From RGIG5612 sp963589005 (lineage in GTDB: Bacteria; Bacillota; Clostridia; Lachnospirales; Lachnospiraceae), in NCBI GenBank assembly GCA_963589005.1, contig CAVAJR010000018.1, positions 1-49,396 on the forward strand: a stretch of 49,396 nucleotides of DNA, read 5' to 3'. Shown here in pieces: positions 43,493-49,396 of the stretch (positions within the stretch are counted from its first letter, which is position 1; the number at the start of each line of letters is the position of its first letter). Both the position numbers and the translations under genes were made by a program. The notes under the pieces were generated by a model. That model made no database searches. It saw only the letters and a list, made by a program, of their open reading frames with translations, and was not told the origin of the DNA.

Positions 43493-44692
43493 TTATATAT
43501 TCGGGTATGCACCATCCCACACGATTCTCCGGTAGTTTTTCTGATCAGTATCGCCTTCTGTAGAAAAACATAAGATTTTAGACTGCTCGTCCAATCCGAT
43601 GCGCTCCTTCAGATTCTTCCACTGTTTCTTCATCAGCAGCTCCGAAACAAGTCCCATTGTTGATGCACCGCTTTCTCCGGACACAATTGCATCATCACCT
43701 GCAAGTGGATTTCCTAAAACCCGCATGCCTTTTGCCGCGACAGCATCCGGCATTGACACGAAAAAGTCTGCATACTGTTTTAGCATCCTCCAACCAATCG
43801 TACATGGCTCGCCACATGCAAGTCCTGCCATAATCGTCTTCATATCTCCTTTAACTGCATGGACAGTACCGTCCGCTGCTTCTGCTGTATGGTAAATGCA
43901 ATCTGCCTGATCGGGCTCCACGATAATTATTTTAGGTTTCTTTTCTTTAAAATAATCTGCAAAAAACGCAGCAAGCGCTCCGGACATTGCTCCAACTCCT
44001 GCCTGTAGAAAAATATGGGTTGGAATGTCATGCATCTGTTCCACTGCCTCAAGTGCCATGGTTGTGTATCCCTGCATGATCCAGGTTGGAATCTTTTCAT
44101 ACCCTTCCCATGCCGTATCCTGTACGAGGATCCATCCTTTTGTTTTTTCACATTTCGCAGCAAATCTTACAGTATCATCATAATTATAATTTGTAATTTC
44201 TGCTTGTGCTCCAAGCTGACGGATATTCTCAAGCCGCTCTGCAGCACTGCCCTTCGGCATATATACAATCGCTTTTAGTCCAAGTATCTGTGCCGTCCAT
44301 GCAATTCCTCTCCCATGATTGCCATCCGTCGCTGTAACGAAAGTCAGGTCCTTTGTTTTCTCTTTAGTTTCTGCCTTTATCAACATATTATAGCTCAACT
44401 GTTCTGTTGAAATATTGCAGAGCTCACCAATGTATTTCCCGATGCAATAACTTCCTCCCAAGCCTTTAAAAGCGTTCAACCCAAACCGCGTACTCTCGTC
44501 TTTTACATAGATGGCATTCACATCAAGAACTTTTGCCAAATGCGACAACTTCTTTAAAGGTGTCTGCTGATAGGCTGGAAAGCTTCTGTGATACTGTCTT
44601 ACATATCCGGCACATTCTTTTCCGAACAGTGCTGCATCCGCGCTATAACAAACCACTGATGTGTTTTCTTGCATCTTTATGGATTCTTTCAC
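43493..44692 (-). CDS. dpaL: Diaminopropionate ammonia-lyase
   Basis: This PLP enzyme splits 2,3-diaminopropionate into pyruvate and ammonia. LNAFKGLGGSY carries the PLP lysine (K76); TATDGNHGRGIAW, the glycine-rich QAGVGAMSGALAA and GESGASTMGL are family signatures. The length of 399 is typical. I take the GTG at 44692 as start because AGGAAGG lies upstream; the ATG at 44674 lacks a site. It forms a unit with the amidohydrolase and faces an AraC-type regulator that probably controls it. Confidence 0.92.
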   Translation of the reverse strand: MKESIKMQENTSVVCYSADAALFGKECAGYVRQYHRSFPAYQQTPLKKLSHLAKVLDVNAIYVKDESTRFGLNAFKGLGGSYCIGKYIGELCNISTEQLSYNMLIKAETKEKTKDLTFVTATDGNHGRGIAWTAQILGLKAIVYMPKGSAAERLENIRQLGAQAEITNYNYDDTVRFAAKCEKTKGWILVQDTAWEGYEKIPTWIMQGYTTMALEAVEQMHDIPTHIFLQAGVGAMSGALAAFFADYFKEKKPKIIIVEPDQADCIYHTAEAADGTVHAVKGDMKTIMAGLACGEPCTIGWRMLKQYADFFVSMPDAVAAKGMRVLGNPLAGDDAIVSGESGASTMGLVSELLMKKQWKNLKERIGLDEQSKILCFSTEGDTDQKNYRRIVWDGAYPNI

Positions 44693-44817
44693 TTTTCCAC
44701 TTCCTTCCTGCGTCTTATTTCATTTGCAATTATATTGACATATAAGGCAGAATAATATAATAATGTTATTATAAATTATAACTATATTGCTCATTCTTGT
44801 ATTGACAGGAGAACAAA

Positions 44818-45735
44818 ATGCAAATATATGATATTCCCTTTGATCAGACTCATATGGAAACCACCCATCACGGAAGTTTTGCTTTTCCGTTAGCAATTTA
44901 TACCACACAGATCAGCAAAAACATTCTTGGCTATATAGACTGGCACTGGCATCATGAACTGCAATTTTGTGTAGTGACTCAAGGGCAAGTGGAATTTTTT
45001 GTGAACCAGACACGGTTCATATTAAAACAAGGCGATGGGATTTTTGTGAATACCGAACAGCTTCACATGGCAAGAAATCTTGGCAGTGCCGACAGCACCT
45101 ACATCTGTTTAGATCTGCATCCACGACTGATCAGTGGTTTTATGGGAAGCATTGTTCAGACCAAATATGTTGATCCCTATTTAAAAAATTCAGGAATGAC
45201 TGATTGTTTACTACAACGCAATGTACCTTGGCAAGCCAAAATCCTTGATCTGCTTTTGTCAATTCACAAACTTTTTCATTCCAGCGAACGGGACGAAATG
45301 CAGATTTGCATATGGCTTCTGATGGTATGGCACACGTTTATCTCCTCCTATGCAGATTGTCTGCCTCAATCAACTACTCCTTCCATCAGCCCACAGGTAC
45401 GCAAAATTTTGGAATATATCCGTGCCAACTATGCTTCCCCCATTACGCTGGACCAAATTTCCAAGCAGGCAGCCCTCGCCAAAAGCACCTGTTGCCGTGA
45501 ATTCAAAAAACAGATGGGATATACGATTTTCGATCATATTTTAAATGTTCGGCTGCAGGAAGCTTCACGCCTTCTACTTACATCCAATATAAGCATTACT
45601 GAAGTTTCCATGCGCTGTGGTTTTGGTAATTCCAGTTATTTTACCAAAGAATTCCGGCTAAAAACCGGATTTTCTCCGTCTGCCTACCGCAAAGAAAAAC
45701 GCGAGCTGCGAATGGATATTCTTTCTACCATCTAA
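44818..45735 (+). CDS. AraC-family transcriptional regulator with cupin domain
   Basis: The N-terminal cupin region (WHWHHELQFCVVTQG, FVNTEQLHMARN) would bind a small ligand, and the C-terminal 100 residues hold two helix-turn-helix units: LDQISKQAALAKSTCCREFKKQMG and EVSMRCGFGNSSYFTKEFRLKTGFSPSAYRK. It is divergent from dpaL across 125 AT-rich bases, so it most likely activates the dpaL-amidohydrolase unit in response to an amino-acid-like ligand. ACAGGAGAA precedes the ATG. Confidence 0.9.
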   Translation: MQIYDIPFDQTHMETTHHGSFAFPLAIYTTQISKNILGYIDWHWHHELQFCVVTQGQVEFFVNQTRFILKQGDGIFVNTEQLHMARNLGSADSTYICLDLHPRLISGFMGSIVQTKYVDPYLKNSGMTDCLLQRNVPWQAKILDLLLSIHKLFHSSERDEMQICIWLLMVWHTFISSYADCLPQSTTPSISPQVRKILEYIRANYASPITLDQISKQAALAKSTCCREFKKQMGYTIFDHILNVRLQEASRLLLTSNISITEVSMRCGFGNSSYFTKEFRLKTGFSPSAYRKEKRELRMDILSTI

Positions 45736-45812
45736 TGTTCTAATTGTTAAACATTGAGGACCTGCGCGTCTATATCTCCAATGTCATTCCCGTTCCTGAT
45801 CCGATGCTTACT

Positions 45813-47180
45813 TTAACTTAAGCTTTCCACTTTGTTCTTTAGAATTCTCTTGAAAAATACATATCCCACCAAGCATGCAATAAGCTCAGTAATCGGGAAT
45901 GCCCACCAGATCAGCGAAACTCCAGCCTGTCCATTTCTAACAAATAAGGAAAAAATTCCAGCCAACGGTAATATGATCACAAGCTGCCTAAGAAGTGAAA
46001 TCACAAGGGATTCCATACCACCTTCCAATGCCTGATAAATTCCCTGATATGCCACATTGATTCCGGCAAAAATAAAGCTGATAGAAATAATCCTCATGGC
46101 ATTGACAAAATACTCTCTTGACGCTCCTGCATTGAACAAATCTGCAAACACATCCGGGAAAATCTCCGTAACTGCCACAGCCATAATCATCAGCACCAAT
46201 GTATAAAATAAACCAAATCTGATTCCATCATAAATTCTTTTTTTACTGCGCATCCCATATGCAAATGATACAATCGGCGTAATTGCATCTCTCAGTCCAA
46301 AGGCCATAAATAAAGCAAACTGCTGTACCTTGTAGAATAAGCCATACGCTGTTTGGGCCGATGGATTAAATTTCAGGATGATATTCATTGCATATACCAT
46401 GAAGGACATAAGTGCCTGTGCAATGATCGCCGGAATTCCAATTGAATAAATTTCCTTGATAATCTTCCCATCCGGCCGCATAAAACCAACTCCCTGCTCA
46501 ATTTCATGATTTAACCTCTTATGAAAAACATATCCGAGAATAGCAGCAACGAACTGTCCAATTACTGTAGCATATGCAGCTCCTGCCACGCCAAGCCTTG
46601 GCATAAAGCCGATTCCATAAATCATGACAGGATCAAGAACAATATTGGTCAGCGCACCGGCAACTTGAGCAACTGTCGAATACATTGAACGGCCTGTTGA
46701 TTGCAGTAATTTCTCAAACATAGCTTGGAAAATTACCCCCGGTGATAAAATGCAGCATATTCGCAAATAGGTCACACTCATCTCAAACACCTGGGTATCT
46801 GTAGTCTGCGTGTGAATATATGCCGTTACTCCAAAGCATCCAAAGCACAGACATACAGCATATATCACCATACCAAGGAATAAACTGTTTCCTGCAACCT
46901 TGGCCGCCTTTTCCCTATTTTGCTGTCCCAAAGTTCTGGCAAGCAATGCATTTGCCCCTACTCCCGTTCCAATTGCAAATGCTACCATAAGCATCTGTAT
47001 CGGAAATACAAGCGTGAGTGCGTTAAGTGCAGCTTCGCTGCCCTCTCCCATATTTCCGACAAATGCACTATCCACAATATTGTATACAGCCTGCAATGCC
47101 ATAGACAAAATCATTGGTATTCCCATCTGCACCATGAGCTTATTAACCGGCATTTCCTTCATCTTATTACTTTCTGCCAC
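45813..47180 (-). CDS. MATE family multidrug efflux transporter
   Basis: The 455-residue protein has about twelve hydrophobic segments in two MatE halves. The first half begins MPVNKLMVQMGIPMILSMALQAVYNIVDSAFVG; the second around IYSIGIPAIIAQALMSFMVYAMNIIL. Such proteins use sodium or proton gradients to expel drugs. It starts at a GTG at 47180, with AAGGAGG 11 bases upstream. That ribosome site sits at the end of a small upstream ORF, behind two intrinsic terminators, so expression is probably conditional. Confidence 0.93.
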   Translation of the reverse strand: MAESNKMKEMPVNKLMVQMGIPMILSMALQAVYNIVDSAFVGNMGEGSEAALNALTLVFPIQMLMVAFAIGTGVGANALLARTLGQQNREKAAKVAGNSLFLGMVIYAVCLCFGCFGVTAYIHTQTTDTQVFEMSVTYLRICCILSPGVIFQAMFEKLLQSTGRSMYSTVAQVAGALTNIVLDPVMIYGIGFMPRLGVAGAAYATVIGQFVAAILGYVFHKRLNHEIEQGVGFMRPDGKIIKEIYSIGIPAIIAQALMSFMVYAMNIILKFNPSAQTAYGLFYKVQQFALFMAFGLRDAITPIVSFAYGMRSKKRIYDGIRFGLFYTLVLMIMAVAVTEIFPDVFADLFNAGASREYFVNAMRIISISFIFAGINVAYQGIYQALEGGMESLVISLLRQLVIILPLAGIFSLFVRNGQAGVSLIWWAFPITELIACLVGYVFFKRILKNKVESLS

Positions 47181-47186
47181 TTTAAC

Positions 47187-47270
47187 CTAATCCTCCTTGC
47201 TTACAAAAAAGTGTGCACTTACCGCATAAGTCGGACTTACGCTGATAAGCAACACACTTTTAATTTGCAT
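47187..47270 (-). CDS. Putative 27-residue leader peptide of the MATE gene
   Basis: ATG at 47270 opens 27 codons ending in TAG at 47187-47189, six bases before the MATE start. The peptide begins MQIKSVLLISVS and ends AHFFVSKED. The ORF runs through the second leader terminator, and the ribosome site for the MATE gene is part of its last codons. A ribosome moving or stalling here could therefore change both transcription and translation of the pump. No strong ribosome site precedes the ATG. Function is inference. Confidence 0.45.
   Translation of the reverse strand: MQIKSVLLISVSPTYAVSAHFFVSKED
47205..47257 (-). terminator. Second leader terminator, inside the upstream ORF
   Basis: On the minus strand GTGTG (47257-47253) pairs with CACAC (47215-47211). 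Nested stems CTTATC/GGTAAG and GCGTAAGT/ACTTATGC (with G-U pairs) make a long hairpin, followed by six T (47210-47205). Confidence 0.75.
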
Positions 47271-47304
47271 GATATATTTAATTAATGTGCAGCAATATTT
47301 GCAC

Positions 47305-47345
47305 AAAAAAGAGCGGCAAACTGGATTTACGCCAATCAGCCACTC
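47305..47345 (-). terminator. First leader terminator of the MATE gene
   Basis: On the minus strand GAGTGGC (47345-47339) pairs with GCCGCTC (47317-47311), nested ATTGG/CCAGT inside, followed by six T (47310-47305). The loop GCGTAAATCC is nearly identical to the GCGTAAGTCC of the second hairpin. Confidence 0.8.
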
Positions 47346-47355
47346 GTCTTGTGAT

Positions 47356-47385
47356 ACTATACTTTCTTTTTTTCACACTTGTCAA
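47356..47385 (-). promoter_or_regulatory. Promoter of the MATE gene leader
   Basis: TTGACA (47385-47380) and TATAGT (47361-47356) are 18 bases apart. The transcript start would be about 10 bases before the first terminator hairpin, so the leader is about 170 bases and dominated by the two terminators. Confidence 0.75.
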
Positions 47386-47498
47386 GTATTTTCTCTGATT
47401 TCTCGAAAGTTTGGCATTGACAAGCGTACTCCCATGTGCTGCGCCCTTTGACGCTGAAGTATAATACTGTCCTGACCTCGGCTAAGTTATGATTTTCC

Positions 47499-47527
47499 TT
47501 GAATTATATCGGCAGATCGTGTACAAT
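47499..47527 (+). promoter_or_regulatory. Promoter of the toxin-antitoxin operon
   Basis: TTGAAT (47499-47504) and TACAAT (47522-47527) are 17 bases apart, just upstream of an inverted repeat that likely serves as operator. Confidence 0.6.
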
Positions 47528-47535
47528 CTTAACAG

Positions 47536-47554
47536 AAGTAGGGATTTCCTACTT
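47536..47554. promoter_or_regulatory. Operator-like inverted repeat of the toxin-antitoxin operon
   Basis: AAGTAGG-GATTT-CCTACTT is a perfect palindrome over the predicted transcription start, with an extra half-site TCCTACTTT next to it (47555-47563). Antitoxins of the AbrB type commonly repress their own operons at such sites. Confidence 0.6.
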
Positions 47555-47584
47555 TCCTACTTTTTAGAACGGAGGTGTCCGAAT

Positions 47585-47860
47585 ATGAATGAAACAGCAT
47601 TCGTAAATGATGCAAGAGTTATGTCCAAGGGGCAGGTAACCATTCCCAAAAATGTTCGAACCGCGCTTGGTATCGAATCTGGCGACAGAGTAACATTCAT
47701 CGTAGACGGTACAAATGTGCGGATAGTCAACTCTGCCATATATGCTTTGACGCGACTTCAGAATCAAATGAAGGGACAGGCTAAAAACGCAGGGTTTATG
47801 AGCGAAGAAGATATTGCAGAATGGATCACCAATTCACGCCGTGAGGAGAACAGCAAATGA
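47585..47860 (+). CDS. AbrB-family antitoxin
   Basis: The 91-residue protein has a swapped-hairpin DNA-binding domain (VMSKGQVTIPKNVRTALGIESGDRVTFIVDG, about residues 12-42) and a helical C-terminal tail for toxin binding (MSEEDIAEWITNSRREENSK). I start at 47585 because GGAGGTG lies 7 bases upstream; an upstream in-frame extension is not supported. It overlaps the PIN toxin gene by 4 bases, the usual antitoxin-toxin coupling. Confidence 0.88.
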   Translation: MNETAFVNDARVMSKGQVTIPKNVRTALGIESGDRVTFIVDGTNVRIVNSAIYALTRLQNQMKGQAKNAGFMSEEDIAEWITNSRREENSK

Positions 47861-48258
47861 GGGTAATGCTCGACACAAATATTATCATTTCTGCTGCGCT
47901 GTTCCCGAATGGCAGGGCTGCGGCTGCACTCCTGAAAGCACTTTCGCCACCATACGAGGCAGTAACGTGTGATTATGTCGTGGATGAACTTCGCCGGAAA
48001 TTCAGGGAAAAATTTCCAGACAAGATGACAGAGTTGGACGCCTTTTTATATGCATTTCTTTCTGCTATAAGAATTACCTCAACCCCGGAGGAAGAGGTTG
48101 ATGCAGAAAAAGAAATACGTGATTCAAAAGACCGGCCAATTCTGCGGGCTGCCTTGGCTTCAAATGCTGATTATTTTTTGACGGGCGACAAGGACTTTCT
48201 CGAATCAGCGGTAGAAGATCCCCGTATTATAAGTGTTGCCGAATTTTTGTCCCTTTGA
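47857..48258 (+). CDS. PIN-domain ribonuclease toxin
   Basis: The 133-residue protein is a PIN domain with acidic active-site residues in MLDTNIIISA (D6), DELRRKF, DSKDRPILRAA and TGDKDFLE. It belongs to the putative toxin group COG1569, related to VapC; such proteins cleave RNA and are held in check by the adjacent antitoxin. The ATG overlaps the antitoxin stop. Confidence 0.87.
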   Translation: MRVMLDTNIIISAALFPNGRAAAALLKALSPPYEAVTCDYVVDELRRKFREKFPDKMTELDAFLYAFLSAIRITSTPEEEVDAEKEIRDSKDRPILRAALASNADYFLTGDKDFLESAVEDPRIISVAEFLSL

Positions 48259-48276
48259 TAGGTAAAGGCTTTTTCT

Positions 48277-48332
48277 AATGTTACGACTTATTTCCCTTCA
48301 ATAAGTCGTAACATTATCAAATAGTCGTAACA
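48277..48332. repeat. 15-bp perfect inverted repeat plus a third partial copy
   Basis: AATGTTACGACTTAT (48277-48291) is repeated inverted at 48301-48315, and AGTCGTAACA occurs again directly at 48323-48332. No T-run follows. It may end the toxin-antitoxin transcript, or be a protein-binding or recombination site at the start of the mobile-DNA remnant. Confidence 0.65.
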
Positions 48333-48557
48333 GTACAAATCTGAAATGCACACACCAGCGCTGTCACCGTCCGGCGCACACGCCGATTTCGCCCGGAAGG
48401 CAAAAAGAAAGAGCCTCCCGGATCTGCCCTGACGCATGGTCAGCATGGGTGTTTTCCGTTCATTTTGCCCGATGGCCTTCGGGCATGCTGATACGGTACT
48501 GTTATGTGCAGTATTTCTATCCTTTCTGAGGGGTTGTTTAGATTGGCAATTTTATTG
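48333..48557. other. GC-rich non-coding stretch, probable mobile-element debris
   Basis: No convincing ORF is seen. The stretch is more GC-rich than its surroundings, holds GCCCGA/TCGGGC and GGTCAGCATGGG-type short repeats, and looks like an intergenic or oriT-like part of a mobilisable element. This is a weak assignment. Confidence 0.3.
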
Positions 48558-48842
48558 TCACACAATTTTCCTCGTTTTCTGTATTATATATTGGCTACCC
48601 TTAGGATCGCTAACTTCAGAGAATTTCATATTAATAGAGATGCGCAATCTTTGTTTCTGGAAAACAATATCAACAAAATCAGTATCCAGTTTATAGGCAC
48701 ATACAACCACTTTCCGCAAGGCTTCTCTGATAATACTAGCCTTACAAAAAGCCCGAAAATACGCCACTTTCAGCCTCTATTCATCTTTCATTGACAGCAA
48801 ACAAACCGTCTCCACATGCCCCGAGACGCCACTATGAATGTC
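48558..48842 (-). pseudogene. Fragments of a DUF5655-type protein and of another decayed gene
   Basis: Frame 48558-48767 (GTG start, 69 residues) contains REALRKVVV, TDFVDIVFQKQRLRISIN and KFSEVSDPKG, which resembles the start of a DUF5655 domain whose second half (usually ...GRWGNGDVEV...) is missing. Just upstream, 48777-48842 encodes a C-terminal scrap ending GHVETVCLLSMKDE, reminiscent of the end of 23S rRNA (uracil-C5)-methyltransferases. Both are truncated and probably non-functional leftovers of mobile DNA. Confidence 0.5.
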
Positions 48843-48966
48843 ATCGGTACAAGAGAATTTATCAAAGATAGCGGCGTTTACGGGAATTTATCGATGCATT
48901 TTCTTAAATCTTTTTTCATCCGCCCATGCCTATTTTCATCCAATTCAGCCTTGTTTTGGACGAAAA

Positions 48967-49265
48967 TTATTTGCAGTCAGCACGAACATAAAATGTACTT
49001 CTGCCCGAACCCTCTCGGATGATAAGTCCTTCCTCGGTTAGTTTCTTTATCGCTGCCAAAGCAGAGGATCTTCCTATGCTCGGACAATGAGCCACAACAT
49101 CTGCTCCCGTAAACTTGCCGATTTTTCTTCGGTGTACTTTTTAACAATATCGTATGCTGTACTACCCTTTCCGTTTTCACTCATTAATCCGACACGTTCT
49201 TCAAATTCTGTATAGCAAGCTAGAATTACCTGCAACATATATCTGATAAATGGTAAATGCTCCAT
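48967..49265 (-). pseudogene. Fic-family protein, C-terminal remnant with frameshift
   Basis: The first part (from ATG 49265) reads MEHLPFIRYMLQVILACY, then EERVGLMSENGKGSTAYDIV. Near 49122-49126 the frame breaks in a run of five A (minus strand); adding one A restores TEEKIGKFTGADVVAHCPSI followed by GRSSALAAIKKLTEEGLIIR and FYVRADCK before the stop at 48967-48969. This is the helical plus winged-helix C-terminal region of Fic/DOC proteins; the catalytic HPFxxGNG core is absent. An in-frame TAA lies seven codons before the ATG. Confidence 0.65.
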
Positions 49266-49344
49266 AGTACGTACCCTAGTTTTTTATCGGCCGCAGGGTT
49301 GCGGTCGATTTTAACTAATTTGTACGACAAACTCAAAAACGACT

Positions 49345-49396
49345 TGTCATCCTTTTGGCGCTTAATGTCATCCTTCTGGCGCCAAATGTCATCCTT
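49345..49396. mobile_element. Probable insertion-sequence end with 21-bp tandem repeats
   Basis: TGTCATCCTT recurs at 49345, 49366 and 49387, exactly 21 bases apart, with TGGCGC following in the two complete units. Multiple short repeats near the terminus are typical of IS21-like ends. The element continues beyond the window, so no transposase is seen. Between it and the Fic remnant (49266-49344) only a small CCGCAACCCTGCGG palindrome is visible. Confidence 0.5.

Noticed and set aside
47278..47343. A second small upstream ORF in the MATE leader (GTG start, 21 codons)
   Set aside because: It begins only a few bases after the predicted transcript start and has no ribosome site; kept only as the first terminator hairpin.
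48436..48696. 86-codon plus-strand ORF in the mobile-DNA remnant
   Set aside because: It is antisense to the DUF5655-like fragment in its second half and has no recognisable motif or ribosome site.

Overview
The window looks like a chromosomal segment from an anaerobic member of Bacillota, class Clostridia, most likely Lachnospiraceae. Three things suggest this: the gene orders rqcP-divIC-tilS-hpt-ftsH and dnaX-ybaB-recR, a clostridial 2[4Fe-4S] ferredoxin next to a DUF1858 protein, and a purine operon with a separate PurO-type IMP cyclohydrolase beside a stand-alone AICAR transformylase. The sporulation genes yabP, yabQ and spoIIE, which often lie in this cluster in relatives, are absent here, so the organism may not form spores. 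No species is assigned.

Layout. 1-531: partial GNAT acetyltransferase. 586-5930: SOS-type uvrB-uvrA unit with a LexA/DinR box and a leader that can form competing hairpins. 5930-6130: a divergent small transcript candidate encoding a 29-residue peptide. 6155-11217 (minus): ftsH, hpt, tilS, divIC, rqcP, hup. 11351-12160: a CDP-alcohol phosphatidyltransferase whose promoter abuts its start codon. 12180-18830 (minus): split transketolase, then a very large acidic TPR/P-loop protein, separated by a structured intergenic element. 18859-21885: recR, ybaB, dnaX with a long folded leader. 22186-24268: acetolactate decarboxylase, MOSC protein, DUF1858 protein and ferredoxin. 24448-28903: gpsA, then a secreted 5'-nucleotidase-like protein and a DUF218 lipoprotein.

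29013-40501 is a purine biosynthesis operon behind a ZTP riboswitch: purE, purM, purN, PurO-type cyclohydrolase, AICAR transformylase, purD, purL and fhs (which makes the formyl-folate used by PurN and the AICAR transformylase). The purE-purM gap holds a second copy of the structured element found at 14156-14306. The two copies are 74/91 identical over a gapless core, and one stem changes in a base-pair-preserving way.

40685-49396 is more accessory: a macro-domain protein, a zinc-ribbon protein, an XRE-AbrB fusion regulator, an amidohydrolase plus diaminopropionate ammonia-lyase with a divergent AraC regulator, and a MATE efflux pump whose leader has two consecutive intrinsic terminators, one of them inside a small upstream ORF. 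An AbrB/PIN toxin-antitoxin pair follows, then decayed mobile DNA (DUF5655 remnant, frameshifted Fic C-terminus). The window ends in a 21-bp tandem array resembling an insertion-sequence end.

The best candidates for undescribed biology are the repeated structured intergenic element, the SOS-box-linked small peptide divergent from uvrBA, the competing hairpins in the uvrBA leader, and the double-terminator/uORF leader of the MATE gene. No rRNA, tRNA or CRISPR array was seen. All calls come from reading the sequence; no database search was run.
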